Below, one piece after another: positions 51,180 to 60,540 of a DNA stretch of 64,000 nucleotides (within the stretch, counting starts at the first letter, position 1; every line of letters starts with the position of its first letter). The DNA is from Sphingosinicella sp. LHD-64 (GTDB lineage: Bacteria; Pseudomonadota; Alphaproteobacteria; Sphingomonadales; Sphingomonadaceae): NCBI RefSeq assembly GCF_031157375.1, contig NZ_JAVIFV010000001.1, positions 930,001 through 994,000 on the forward strand, read 5' to 3'. The notes under the pieces are model-generated. The model did no database searches. It saw only the letters and a list, made by a program, of their open reading frames with translations, and was not told where the DNA came from. Position numbers and translations under genes: made by a program.

Positions 51180-52238
51180 GTGGCGGATGTGTTCATCAGC
51201 TATGCGCGCAGCGACCGGCCGCGCTGCACCCTGATCCGCGACGCGCTGGCGGCGCTCCGGATCGACGTGTGGTTCGACGCCGGGATCGCGCCGGGCCATG
51301 TCTTCGACCGAGAGATCGAGCACCAGATCGCGGAGTCAAAGGTGGTGCTGGTGCTGTGGTCGCAGACCTCCGCCGCCTCCGACTGGGTGCGGGCCGAGGC
51401 GCGGGTCGGGCGCGAGGCCGGCAAGCTCGCCGCCGCCTTCCTCGAGCCGTGCGAGCTGCCGCTCGAGTTCCGCTCGGTCCAGACGGAGCTGCTCGCCGCC
51501 GAGGGCCTGGTCGAGGCCGATCCGGTCTGGCCGGGCCTGGTACGACGGATCGGAGAGCTGGTCGGTCGTCCAGGCCTGGCCGAGTTCGCCAGGCTGGCCG
51601 CCGATCCCCCGGCCCCGCCGGAGGCGTGGCGGCGCTGGATCGAGCGCCATCCGGCCGATCCGCTGGTCGACATGGCGGTCGAGCGGATGGTGGAGGGCGC
51701 GGTGCCGGGCCTGCGCGCCGAGCTGGCCGCCGAACGCGCCCGTCGGGCGGCCGCCGAGGCCGAACTCGCCGACCATGTCGAGGCCTCGCGGGCGCAATCC
51801 GGCGAGCTCGCCACCGCCGCCCGCGACCTCGCCAGAGCGCGGCGCGAGCGCGACGAGGCGGAACGGGCGCGCAGCGATGCCGATGGCGAGCTCGCCGCGA
51901 TGCGCGAGAGCCTCGCCCAGCGGCGGGGCGGGCTGCCGCTCATGAGCGCCGATGTCGGTTCCGGCATCGTGCTCGACCAGCGGCTCGCCATCTATGTCTC
52001 AGTGCTGATGTGGGCGATGTCGATCTGGTTCCTGTCGAGCTCGATCGGCCGGCTGTCCGGCTCGCGCGGCGGGCTGGACGACGTCTTCTGGCTGATCATC
52101 GGCGTGATCGCGCTCGTCATTCCCTCTGCGATCGTCACCGTCGTCATCCTGATCAAGCGCCGCGCCCTCGCTGCGGCTGCGGCTGCGGCCAAGGCCACGT
52201 CCGCCGCCGACGCGCGCGTGGAGGGCGCAGGGTCGTAG
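51180..52238 (+). CDS. TIR-domain protein with coiled coil and two C-terminal membrane helices
   Basis: A 352-residue protein; GTG at 51180 has GGAGG upstream and begins directly MADVFISYARSD. The TIR domain covers about residues 1-130, with the box 1 VFISYARSD and a likely NADase glutamate E73 in SDWVRAEARVG. Residues 175-260 are a long Ala/Arg/Glu coiled coil; then two membrane helices (LAIYVSVLMWAMSIWFL; FWLIIGVIALVIPSAIVTVV) end the protein. Bacterial TIR proteins often act in phage defence by NAD depletion or signalling; this membrane-anchored form could also act in other signalling. Confidence 0.85.
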   Translation: MADVFISYARSDRPRCTLIRDALAALRIDVWFDAGIAPGHVFDREIEHQIAESKVVLVLWSQTSAASDWVRAEARVGREAGKLAAAFLEPCELPLEFRSVQTELLAAEGLVEADPVWPGLVRRIGELVGRPGLAEFARLAADPPAPPEAWRRWIERHPADPLVDMAVERMVEGAVPGLRAELAAERARRAAAEAELADHVEASRAQSGELATAARDLARARRERDEAERARSDADGELAAMRESLAQRRGGLPLMSADVGSGIVLDQRLAIYVSVLMWAMSIWFLSSSIGRLSGSRGGLDDVFWLIIGVIALVIPSAIVTVVILIKRRALAAAAAAAKATSAADARVEGAGS

Positions 52239-52287
52239 GAAGATGCTCTAGGAAAATCGGCGCGAAGCCACTATGTGGCGCGCTCCC

Positions 52288-53622
52288 ATGGAACTCGAAC
52301 TCCCCGCCCCGCCCAAGGTCGGCATGGTTTCGCTCGGCTGTCCGAAGAACCTCGTCGATTCCGAGCGCATCCTGACCAAGCTCCGCTCGGACGGCTACGC
52401 CATGTCCCCGGACTATGCCGGCGCGGACGTGGTGCTGGTCAACACCTGCGGCTTCCTCGATTCCGCCAAGGAAGAGAGCCTGGAGGCGATCGGCGAGGCG
52501 ATCGCGGAAAATGGCCGGGTCATCGTCACAGGCTGCTTCGGCAAGGAAGCCGAGATCATCCGGGAGCGTTTCCCGAACGTGCTCGCGGTCACCGGCGCGC
52601 ACCAATATGAGGAGGTGGTCGGCGCCGTCCATGTCGCCGCGCCGATGCCGCCGAGTGCCTATCTGAACCTCATGCCGGACGCGGGCCTGAAGCTGACGCC
52701 GCGGCACTATTCCTATCTGAAGATTTCCGAAGGCTGCAATCACCGCTGCGCCTTCTGCATCATCCCGAGCCTGCGCGGCGATCTCGTCAGCCGCCGCCCG
52801 GACGCGATCCTGCGCGAGGCGGAGAAGCTGGTCGCGGCCGGCACGAAGGAACTGCTGGTCATCAGCCAGGACACCTCGGCCTACGGGGTCGACATCCGCA
52901 AGGAGCCGCGGATGTGGCAGGGGCGCGAGATCGTCCCGCACATGACCGATCTTACCCACGAGCTCGGGCGGATCGCGCCCTGGGTGCGGCTCCACTATGT
53001 CTACCCCTACCCTCACGTCGACCAGGTCATCCCGCTGATGGCGGAGGGGCTGGTCCTCCCCTATCTCGACATTCCGTTCCAGCATGCCTCGCGCAGCGTC
53101 CTGAAGGCGATGCGCCGCCCGGCCAACGAGGCCAAGGTGCTGGAGCGCATCCACGGCTGGCGCGAGATCTGCCCGGACATCGCGATCCGCTCGACCTTCA
53201 TCGTGGGCTTCCCCGGCGAGACGGACGCCGATTTCGAGTATCTGCTGGAGTGGCTCGACGAGGCGCAGCTCGACCGCGTCGGCGCCTTCCGCTTCGAGCC
53301 GGTCAAGGGCGCGGCGGCGAACAGCCTGCCCGGCGCGGTATCGGAAGAGGTCAAGGAAGAGCGCTACGCCCGCTTCATGGCGAAGAGCGCCGCCATCTCC
53401 GCCGCGAAGCTTCAGGCGAAGATCGGCCGCACCCTCGACGTCATCATCGACTCGGTCGACGAGGAGGGCGGCGCCACCGGCCGGTCGGAGGCCGACGCGC
53501 CCGAGATCGACGGCGAGGTCCACCTGCGCGACGCCGGCCATCTCGCCCAGGGCGACATCGTGAAGGTCACGATCGAAGACGCCGACGAGCATGACCTGTT
53601 CGGAGTACCGCACGGCGCCTGA
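52288..53622 (+). CDS. rimO: Ribosomal protein S12 methylthiotransferase
   Basis: The 444-residue radical SAM enzyme methylthiolates Asp88 of S12. The three N-terminal cluster cysteines are C18, C54 and C83 ([34 protein letters not shown]); the radical SAM cysteines are C150, C154 and C157 in [13 protein letters not shown]; a TRAM domain ends the protein. Length is normal. ATG at 52288 (MELELP) is preferred over one five codons upstream. Confidence 0.96.
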   Translation: MELELPAPPKVGMVSLGCPKNLVDSERILTKLRSDGYAMSPDYAGADVVLVNTCGFLDSAKEESLEAIGEAIAENGRVIVTGCFGKEAEIIRERFPNVLAVTGAHQYEEVVGAVHVAAPMPPSAYLNLMPDAGLKLTPRHYSYLKISEGCNHRCAFCIIPSLRGDLVSRRPDAILREAEKLVAAGTKELLVISQDTSAYGVDIRKEPRMWQGREIVPHMTDLTHELGRIAPWVRLHYVYPYPHVDQVIPLMAEGLVLPYLDIPFQHASRSVLKAMRRPANEAKVLERIHGWREICPDIAIRSTFIVGFPGETDADFEYLLEWLDEAQLDRVGAFRFEPVKGAAANSLPGAVSEEVKEERYARFMAKSAAISAAKLQAKIGRTLDVIIDSVDEEGGATGRSEADAPEIDGEVHLRDAGHLAQGDIVKVTIEDADEHDLFGVPHGA

Positions 53623-53681
53623 TCGCCGGCACCCAGGGGCCGGGATGACGAACGACGACAATCGTGCCTAGGATGGGCGCG

Positions 53682-54785
53682 ATGCAAGCCCAACCCCGCC
53701 CCCGCCTCGCCGCGCTCGACAGCTTTCGCGGGATCACCGTCGCCGCGATGATCGTCGTCAACACGCCGGGATCGTGGGACCATGTCTGGTGGCCGCTCGG
53801 CCATGCCGAATGGCACCGCTTCACGCCGACCGACCTCGTCTTCCCCGCCTTCCTCTGCGCGATGGGCGTCGCGCTCGGCCTGTCCTTCCCGCGCGTCATC
53901 GACGCGCAGCTCTGGCGACGCGTCGCCTGGCGGGTCTTCGCCCTGATCGCGATCGGCTGGGCGTGGCAGATGCTGGCACGGCCGGGCATCGAGACGTTCC
54001 GCGTCTTCGGCGTGCTGCCGCGCCTCGGCCTCTGCTTCGGGCTCGCCGCCACGATCGCGATCCTCACCGCGCGCCGCGCACCGGACGGCAAGGCGCGCCT
54101 CAACCCGTCGGCGATTGTCGTCGTCATCCTCGTCCTGCTGCTCGGCTATTGGGCGGCGATGGCGCTCGGCGGCGATTTCACGCCCGAAGGCAATTTCGCC
54201 GGTTGGGTCGATCGCGTCACCGTCGGCACAAATCATATGTGGCAGTCCGGCACAGACGCCGCGGGCCATGTCGTCTACGATCCCGAGGGGTTGCTCTCCA
54301 CCCTTCCCGCCACCGCCAACGTGCTGTTCGGCCTGCTCGCCGCGCTCGCCTGGCAACGCGCGCCCGAACGCGCGATCGCCCGGATCGCCATCACCGGAGT
54401 CGCGCTGGTCCTGCTCGGCCTCGCACTCTCGCCTGCGTTCCCGATCAACAAGAAGATCTGGACCAGCAGCTATGTCCTGCTCACGACCGGCCTGTCGGCC
54501 TTGCTCTTCGCCGGCGTCATCGTCGCGAGCCGCAGTGCGATCGTGCGCCGCGCATTCCAGCCGTTCGATGTGTTCGGGATGAATGCGATCCTCGCTTATG
54601 TCGTGTCGCTGCTGATCGCGCTGGCGGGGATGCGGCTGGGCTTCCAGGCGGCCGCATTCGCGGGAATCGACGGCGTGCTCCGGGCGCCGTATCTCGCCTC
54701 GTTCCTCTATGCGCTGGCGGTGCTGCTCGTCGTGCTGGCGCTGCTGATCCCGCTGCACCGGCGGGGAATCCATCTCCGCCTGTAA
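53682..54785 (+). CDS. NagX/HGSNAT-like membrane acyltransferase
   Basis: A 367-residue membrane protein with about ten helices. RLAALDSFRGITVAAMIVVN is the signature opening of the heparan-alpha-glucosaminide N-acetyltransferase-like family (DUF1624/DUF5009, NagX), followed by the conserved WHRFTPTDLVFPAFLCAMG with catalytic-type histidine. NagX proteins occur in N-acetylglucosamine catabolic loci; no nag genes are adjacent here. ATG at 53682 has AGGATGG upstream; alternatives lie at 53673 and 53664. Confidence 0.85.
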   Translation: MQAQPRPRLAALDSFRGITVAAMIVVNTPGSWDHVWWPLGHAEWHRFTPTDLVFPAFLCAMGVALGLSFPRVIDAQLWRRVAWRVFALIAIGWAWQMLARPGIETFRVFGVLPRLGLCFGLAATIAILTARRAPDGKARLNPSAIVVVILVLLLGYWAAMALGGDFTPEGNFAGWVDRVTVGTNHMWQSGTDAAGHVVYDPEGLLSTLPATANVLFGLLAALAWQRAPERAIARIAITGVALVLLGLALSPAFPINKKIWTSSYVLLTTGLSALLFAGVIVASRSAIVRRAFQPFDVFGMNAILAYVVSLLIALAGMRLGFQAAAFAGIDGVLRAPYLASFLYALAVLLVVLALLIPLHRRGIHLRL

Positions 54786-54841
54786 CCGCAGTTCAATCGA
54801 CGAGCGCGACGTGTTCGATCTGTTCGTGACCTCCCAATTCG

Positions 54842-54923
54842 TCATTCCAGCGAAGGCTGGAATCTCATTTCCTGAAAACGACTCCGAAAAGGCAGAGAGA
54901 TTCCAGCTTTCGCTGGAATGACG
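54842..54923. repeat. REP-like inverted repeat
   Basis: Perfectly matched arms GTCATTCCAGCGAAGGCTGG and CCAGCTTTCGCTGGAATGAC (one mismatch) around about 40 bases. An AT-richer variant of the repeat family of this genome; lies between two genes and may act as transcript end. Confidence 0.75.
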
Positions 54924-54932
54924 GTTTTGCTC

Positions 54933-55793
54933 TCAGGGGAACCGTATGAGGGCCTGCCCCGCGCGAATAGAGGCGCCTTCGGCGATCCCGTCCGCCAGTT
55001 CGAAGCCAGGCGGCGCAATCACGATGATCGTCGAACCGTGCTCGAACCAGCCGATTTCCTCGCCCTTTGAAAGGGCAGTGTCGCCCGGAATCGTGCGGGC
55101 GCCGCCCTCGCGCAGGAGCCGACCGTCGCCGGCGAAGTGGAGGCGGATGCCGGCGACGAGGATCGCGGCGACGGGGACGAGGAGGATCGGATGGCCCGTG
55201 GCGGTAAGGTGCGTGGCGATCACGGCGCGCTCGTTGCGGCAGTACAGACGTTCGACCCGGTTGAGGGCGGCGCGGTTCACGTTCCAGGCATCGCCCGGGA
55301 TGTAGCGGACCTGGTCGACGACCAGGTCGTGCGGTGCATGAAAGCGGTGATACATGCCGGCAGTGAGGCGCAGAGTGGCGAATGTGCCGTCGGCGAAGGT
55401 GCCGGCGTCGGCATCGAGAAGGTCGCCGAGAGCATAGTCCCGCCCCTTCACCTGATAGAGCCGCCCTGCCTCGATCCGGCCGCAGGCGCCGACAATGGCA
55501 TCGCACGGGCTTGAAAGAATTTCCGGATCGGGATCAAAGGTCCGTGCGCCCGGCCTGAGACCGCGTGTGAAGGCGTGATGGAGGCTGCGGAAGCGGGTCT
55601 CCTCGGCATTCTCGAGGTCGGGATCGGCGAAGAAGCGCCACAATGCGATCGAGGGCCTGCTGACCAAGGGCGTCTCGATCTTGCTGAGATTGCCCATCAG
55701 CCGGGTCGCCGAGCGTCGCGGCAGCTTGTTGGTCAACGCGAAGTTCACGTCCTCGCGCAGCAGGAGGCCCATCAGCCGTTCGCGGACTGTCAT
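54933..55793 (-). CDS. psd: Phosphatidylserine decarboxylase
   Basis: A 286-residue membrane-associated enzyme that makes phosphatidylethanolamine. It self-cleaves at the serine of the C-terminal GST motif (WFEHGSTIIVIA) to form the pyruvoyl group; MYHRFHAPHDLVVD with catalytic histidines and the PCDAIVGACG block are typical of the bacterial long form. Convergent elements downstream are REP-type. It lies in a group with a phospholipid methyltransferase, an Mpo1-like protein and an aminotransferase. Confidence 0.94.
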   Translation of the reverse strand: MTVRERLMGLLLREDVNFALTNKLPRRSATRLMGNLSKIETPLVSRPSIALWRFFADPDLENAEETRFRSLHHAFTRGLRPGARTFDPDPEILSSPCDAIVGACGRIEAGRLYQVKGRDYALGDLLDADAGTFADGTFATLRLTAGMYHRFHAPHDLVVDQVRYIPGDAWNVNRAALNRVERLYCRNERAVIATHLTATGHPILLVPVAAILVAGIRLHFAGDGRLLREGGARTIPGDTALSKGEEIGWFEHGSTIIVIAPPGFELADGIAEGASIRAGQALIRFP

Positions 55794-55828
55794 ATTTCGT
55801 ACCGTTCCCTGTCGTAACCCTGCCGTCC

Positions 55829-57499
55829 ATGAGCAACCGGACCACCTGGGCGACCGCAGCCGTCACCGGCGCCGCCACCCTCCTCACTCTCGGCGTCGCG
55901 CGGCGCCGCGTGCTCCTCTCGCAGGCCAAGCACCGTTCGCTGACCGGCCATGTCCGGATGGCGAAGCGGATCGCGGGGCTGATCCCCTTCTACGCCTATG
56001 ACGAACACCGCTTCTTCCGCGCGGATGATCCCGCCGAGGAGGTCGCAGCCGCACGCGAGGCCGGGTTCCGGCGCCTCTCTGCCCTCTACGCCGAACGCTT
56101 CCCCAGGACGCTGGCGCTGACCGCGGACGCGCGCGAGGGCCTCTCCGACCTCCAGTTCACCGGCGCCTACCGCGTCCCCTTCCAGTTCAGCCGCCATGCC
56201 CGCCAGCACCTGCCGACGGGCGCGTTCATGGCCGCGTCGGACGGGGTGATGCTGACCGATCTCGACGGCAACCGTTTCTACGATCTCGCCGGCTCCTACG
56301 GCGCCAACCTGCTCGGCACCGACGTCTACAAGGCCTGCATCGCCGAGGCGGCCGAGCTGGTTGCGGACCTCGGCCCGGTGCTCGGCAGCTACCATCCGGT
56401 CGTCGCCGACAATGTCGCGCGGCTCAGGACCCTCACCGGCATGGACGAGGTTTCGTTCCACATGTCGGGCACCGAGGCGGTGATGCAGGCGGTGCGGCTC
56501 GCCCGCTATCACACCGGACGGCCGCGCATCGTCCGCTTTGCCGGCGCCTATCATGGCTGGTGGGGCGAGGTGCAGCCGGGGATCGGCAACCCCGTGTCCG
56601 CCGACCGCACCGTCACCCTCGCCGACATGTCGGACAAGGCGCTGGCCGCGCTGGCGAGCCGCAAGGACATCGCCTGCGTGCTGGTGAACCCGCTGCAGGC
56701 GCTGCATCCGAACAAGGGCGCACCCGCCGACAGCGCGCTGGTCGATTCGAGCCGCAAGGCGGGCGTCGACCGGACGGCCTATGCCGACTGGCTCCGGCGT
56801 CTCGCCGACACCTGCCGCGCGAACGGCATCGTGCTGATCTTCGACGAGGTCTTCACCGGCTTCCGTCTCGCCCCCGGCGGCGCGGCCGAATATTTCGGTG
56901 TGCGGCCCGACATGCTGACCTACGGCAAGACCCTGGGCGGCGGCTTGCCCGTGGGTGTGATCTGCGGCCCGCACGCCCTCATGAAGCGCTACCGCGACGA
57001 CCGGCCGGGCGACATCTGCTTCGCCCGCGGCACGTTCAACAGCCACCCTTATGTGATGGGCGCAATGAACGCCTTCCTGCGCCGCTTCGAAAGTGCGGAG
57101 GTGCGGGCACTGTACGACGGGATCGACGAGCGCTGGAACAATCGCGCCGCGTCGCTCAACGCGCGGCTGGCCGACGCGGGGCTGCCGGTGGCGGTCGCCA
57201 ATCTTTCCAGCGTCTGGACGGTCGGCTTCACCGTCCCCTCGCCCTATAACTGGATGCTGCAATATTATCTCCGTGCCGAGGGGCTGCATTTGTCCTGGGT
57301 TGGCACCGGCCGGCTGATCTTCAGCCTGAACCATTCCGACGCCGACTTCGCCGAGGTCAGCGATCGCGTCGTTCGCGCCGCTCAGGCCATGCAGGCCGAT
57401 CACTGGTGGACCCACGATCCCGAACTCACCGACAAGACGATCCGCCGCCGCATCCTCAGGGAGATGTTCGCGGCGCGGCGGAACGGGAAGACCGTCTAG
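55829..57499 (+). CDS. Class III aminotransferase with N-terminal membrane segment
   Basis: A 556-residue PLP enzyme. The catalytic lysine is in MLTYGKTLGGGLPVG, preceded by IVLIFDEVFTGFRLAPGG; SFHMSGTEAVMQAVRLARYH binds phosphate. It is closest to glutamate-1-semialdehyde aminomutase-like enzymes, but longer by about 100 residues at the N-terminus, where a hydrophobic segment (TWATAAVTGAATLLTLGV) could anchor it in the membrane. Divergent from psd by 35 bases. With psd, PmtA-like and Mpo1-like neighbours, a lipid head-group or amino-lipid substrate is plausible but unproven. Confidence 0.82.
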   Translation: MSNRTTWATAAVTGAATLLTLGVARRRVLLSQAKHRSLTGHVRMAKRIAGLIPFYAYDEHRFFRADDPAEEVAAAREAGFRRLSALYAERFPRTLALTADAREGLSDLQFTGAYRVPFQFSRHARQHLPTGAFMAASDGVMLTDLDGNRFYDLAGSYGANLLGTDVYKACIAEAAELVADLGPVLGSYHPVVADNVARLRTLTGMDEVSFHMSGTEAVMQAVRLARYHTGRPRIVRFAGAYHGWWGEVQPGIGNPVSADRTVTLADMSDKALAALASRKDIACVLVNPLQALHPNKGAPADSALVDSSRKAGVDRTAYADWLRRLADTCRANGIVLIFDEVFTGFRLAPGGAAEYFGVRPDMLTYGKTLGGGLPVGVICGPHALMKRYRDDRPGDICFARGTFNSHPYVMGAMNAFLRRFESAEVRALYDGIDERWNNRAASLNARLADAGLPVAVANLSSVWTVGFTVPSPYNWMLQYYLRAEGLHLSWVGTGRLIFSLNHSDADFAEVSDRVVRAAQAMQADHWWTHDPELTDKTIRRRILREMFAARRNGKTV

Positions 57500-57514
57500 A
57501 TCCATCGAAACCGG

Positions 57515-57536
57515 ACCCCGGCCCGAAGGCCGGGGT
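57515..57536. terminator. Hairpin after aminotransferase gene
   Basis: ACCCCGGCC-CGAA-GGCCGGGGT is a perfect 9-bp stem with a CGAA loop, 16 bases after the stop. No T-run; probably a REP-type transcript end. Confidence 0.45.
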
Positions 57537-57581
57537 TCAGTTGGGGAGTCCGCCGCGGCCGGGGCCGGGGCGCGTCACCGG

Positions 57582-58211
57582 TCAATGCACGCTGGCGACG
57601 AGTTCGTCGTCGATCCGCTCGCCCTTCAGCAGCCGGACCGGCGCCTTGTGATAGAGCTTGATGTCGTTGAACGGGTCGGTGACGATCTTCAGCGCCCAGG
57701 CGAGTCCGGTCTCGACGTCGCGGATGAAGAAGAGCTGGACGGTGCGGAACACCAGGCCCGCCACGCCGAGGCCCAGCCAGAGCAGGCCGAGATGGCGGAT
57801 AAACTCCACCGGCCCGTTATGCACCGCGAACAGGCCCAGTGCCGTCGGATCGGCCCAGAGCATGACCGGTGTAAGTGCCCAGATCGACATGAACACCCAT
57901 TTGCGGAACAGGTTGTAGCCGACCTTCACGTCTTCCTTATATTCGTGGGTCGCCTGGTTGACGTGGTCGTAGCCCTTGGGCTCGAAGAAGAAATGACCCG
58001 CCTGGCGGCTCGTCATCGCGATCAGCCAGCCGAGCAGGCTTGCCAGCGCCGGATCATGGAAGAGCAGGATGTAGGCGCAGATGAAGGTGCTCGCGCTCAG
58101 GAAATGCAGGCTCTGGTTGATCAGGCTGTGATGGTAATAACGATGATCGTCCCAGCGAAGTTCGTGCAGCAATTCCTTGAATTCACCGATATTCTGTTTG
58201 ACCGCGCCCAT
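57582..58211 (-). CDS. Mpo1-like (DUF962) membrane protein
   Basis: A 209-residue protein with three or four membrane helices. RYYHHSLINQSLHFLSAST and AMTSRQAGHFFFEPKGYDHVN match the histidine-containing motifs of the DUF962/Mpo1 family. Yeast Mpo1 is an iron-dependent dioxygenase that shortens 2-hydroxy fatty acids, an alpha-oxidation step of sphingolipid breakdown, so a fatty-acid oxidation role is possible in a sphingolipid-containing bacterium. It follows the PmtA-like gene by 38 bases. Confidence 0.7.
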   Translation of the reverse strand: MGAVKQNIGEFKELLHELRWDDHRYYHHSLINQSLHFLSASTFICAYILLFHDPALASLLGWLIAMTSRQAGHFFFEPKGYDHVNQATHEYKEDVKVGYNLFRKWVFMSIWALTPVMLWADPTALGLFAVHNGPVEFIRHLGLLWLGLGVAGLVFRTVQLFFIRDVETGLAWALKIVTDPFNDIKLYHKAPVRLLKGERIDDELVASVH

Positions 58212-58249
58212 GTCGTGCCCCGATCGCTTGAGTTGGATTGCGTGAAGGT

Positions 58250-58918
58250 TCAGGCCTCGGCCAGCTTCTCGAAGCGGACGAGGCTGAAATGGCCGAGCGG
58301 CGGCAGTGCGCGCCGCTCGATGAGCCGGACCGAGGGCGTCTTCGCCGCCCATTCGGTGTAGCGTTCCCACGGGAAATCGGTGCGGAAGCCGAGGCGGGTG
58401 GTGACCGGCATCAGCGTCTTCTCGATCGTCTTGCGGACGCCCTTCTCGGCGCCGACGCGGGTCGCGATCACGATCTCGCCGCCGGGCCGCACGACGCGCG
58501 CGAACTCGTCCAGCGCCTTTTCCGGATTGGGCACGGCGGTCACCACATATTGGGCGACGATGACGTCGAAGCTGTTGTCGGGGAATTCGAGGTGCTCCGC
58601 GTCCATGACCTCGATCGCCTCGACATTGTCGAGGCCCAGCGCAGCGACGCGACGGCGCGCCTTTTCCAGCATCGGCTCGGAGATGTCGACGCCGTAGAGG
58701 CGGCTGGCCCGACTGTAGGCGGGCAGCGAGATGCCGGTGCCGACGCCGACCTCCAGGATCCGTCCGCCGATCCGCTCGGCGACCCGGATCGAATCGGCGC
58801 GGCCGCGGCGGAAGACCGGGCCGAAGACGAGATCGTAGACCGGCGCCCACTTGCCATAGGCGCCGGCGACTTGGTCGGTGTGCATGCTGTGACGAGGATG
58901 GACGGCGGCCTGCTGCAT
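58250..58918 (-). CDS. Phosphatidylethanolamine N-methyltransferase-like (PmtA family)
   Basis: A 222-residue SAM-dependent methyltransferase. Motif I is ILEVGVGTGISLPAYS; VAGAYGKWAPVYDLVFGPVF and the C-terminal block VRLIERRALPPLGHFSLVRFE are typical of the Rhodobacter-type PmtA that makes mono-, di- and trimethyl-PE (phosphatidylcholine). ATG at 58918 has GGGAAG upstream. It leads a two-gene operon with the Mpo1-like gene; psd, which makes its substrate, is 2.5 kb away. Confidence 0.85.
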   Translation of the reverse strand: MQQAAVHPRHSMHTDQVAGAYGKWAPVYDLVFGPVFRRGRADSIRVAERIGGRILEVGVGTGISLPAYSRASRLYGVDISEPMLEKARRRVAALGLDNVEAIEVMDAEHLEFPDNSFDVIVAQYVVTAVPNPEKALDEFARVVRPGGEIVIATRVGAEKGVRKTIEKTLMPVTTRLGFRTDFPWERYTEWAAKTPSVRLIERRALPPLGHFSLVRFEKLAEA

Positions 58919-59029
58919 CGCGACGCTCTTCCCTGCGCGCGGCGCCCAGTGCGCGCCGCGAGGGCCGTTATGTTCGCGCAATGTGAAAACCTCGCGACAA
59001 TCGCGCGTTCGTTCGGTTTCAACCCGACG

Positions 59030-60385
59030 CTATTGCGAGAGAGTCGCACCCGCATATCTGGCGATGATCGCGTCGAGCAGCGCCTGCAGCGCGGCCGCGT
59101 CGTGCCAGCGGCCACCCGCCATCACGCCGAGCGGACGCTGCAACGTGCCAAGGTCGTCGAGCGGATTGGCCGCCACGAGCAAAAGATCGGCGCGCTGCCC
59201 CATGGCGACGGTGCCGAAGCGCTCCGCCTCCGGGTTGGTAGAGGCGATGAACGCGCCCGGCCCGCGCGTCGCGGTCGCGAGCACCTGGTAGCGGCTGAGC
59301 CCCGCCGCCTCGAGCGCCGCGAGGTTGCGGTGGAGCGCGAAACCCGACGCCAGGCCCGGGATCGTCGGCGCGTCCGTGCCGGAGATCAGCGGAATGCCGG
59401 CATCGGCGAGCGCATCGACGAAGCGGGCGAGGAAGGCGGCGCGCGTGGCGAGGCTGCCCTCGCGCCGCACATAGCCGCTGCCCCGCCACGCGATCCGGTC
59501 GCTTGGCGCGAGATAGCGCGCCTCGGGCAGGCGCAGCCAGGCGTCGACCACATCCTGCCGGCCGCGCTGCGCCGCGATGGTCTGGTATGTGGCGAGATCC
59601 GCGGTCACCACCGTGCCGGTGCGGCGCAGATAGTCGATCGCGCGCGGGATTTCGCTGTCGGCGGGCGCCGAATTCGGGTCCGCGCCCTCGGGAACGCGGA
59701 AGAAGGAGTAGAGGAACTCCTCGAGATGCGCGACCATCACCTGCCCGCCGGCGATCTGTCGCTCCAGCCCGAGGCTTTCGACAGTGTGCCCGACGACGGG
59801 GAGTCCCACCTCGCGCCCTTCCGCGACCAGCGCCGCGAACGCCTCTGGGCTCAGGCCGTTGTAGACCTTGATGAAATCATAGCCGTTCGCCTTCGCAAGC
59901 CGCACCGCCCAGCGCGCCGCCTCAGGCGTCGCGACGACGAGATGGCCGTAGCGCGGCGATCCGTCGACCGCGAGCGCGACGAAGAGACGCGGCCCGGGCA
60001 CATCGCCGCGCGCGACCGCGGCGCGGGTGCGCCCGACCATCGCATTGGGCGCCTCGCCCAGATCGAGCGCGGTGGTGATCCCGTTGGCCAGCAGCAGCGC
60101 CAGCTCGTCGCGGGTCCCGACATGGACGTGCATGTCGGCGAGGCCGGGCAGCAGCCAGGCTGTGCCGCCACCGTCGACGATCCGGGCGCCATCGGGCACG
60201 CTGAGCCGCGAGCCGATCGCCTGGACGCGCCCGTCGGAGACGAGCACCGTCTGGTTGCGCAGGGCGCGCTCGCTGTCCATCGGCAGAACGTTGACGCGCA
60301 CGAAGGCGGTGACGGCCGGCTGCGCCGCGAGCGGCATGCCGAGACTCAGGAACAGGGCGGCGAGGAGAACGCGAAAGCTGGTCAT
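59030..60385 (-). CDS. Secreted amidohydrolase
   Basis: A 451-residue exported amidohydrolase (signal peptide residues 1-21) of the imidazolonepropionase-like class. Metal-binding motifs: GLADMHVHVG, the lysine in YDFIKVYNG, VVGHTVES, VAHLEEF and the catalytic aspartate in ISGTDAPTIPG. Flanking sandwich segments (VLPMDSERALRNQTVLVSDG) are intact. The substrate cannot be predicted. It is a single gene and not closely related to the amidohydrolase at 19068-20717 beyond the fold. Confidence 0.86.
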   Translation of the reverse strand: MTSFRVLLAALFLSLGMPLAAQPAVTAFVRVNVLPMDSERALRNQTVLVSDGRVQAIGSRLSVPDGARIVDGGGTAWLLPGLADMHVHVGTRDELALLLANGITTALDLGEAPNAMVGRTRAAVARGDVPGPRLFVALAVDGSPRYGHLVVATPEAARWAVRLAKANGYDFIKVYNGLSPEAFAALVAEGREVGLPVVGHTVESLGLERQIAGGQVMVAHLEEFLYSFFRVPEGADPNSAPADSEIPRAIDYLRRTGTVVTADLATYQTIAAQRGRQDVVDAWLRLPEARYLAPSDRIAWRGSGYVRREGSLATRAAFLARFVDALADAGIPLISGTDAPTIPGLASGFALHRNLAALEAAGLSRYQVLATATRGPGAFIASTNPEAERFGTVAMGQRADLLLVAANPLDDLGTLQRPLGVMAGGRWHDAAALQALLDAIIARYAGATLSQ

Positions 60386-60540
60386 GGCCGTGCCATAGTC
60401 ACGCGACGCGCCGGCTCCAATCCCCTCGCGCAGGTCCGTTCGACGTTAGTCGAGCACGCCGGCCGGCGCGATCAATGTCATACCCACCGCAGTGCTACGC
60501 CGCTCTGGCGCGGCGCACGGGAAATGCCTAATTCCGGAGC

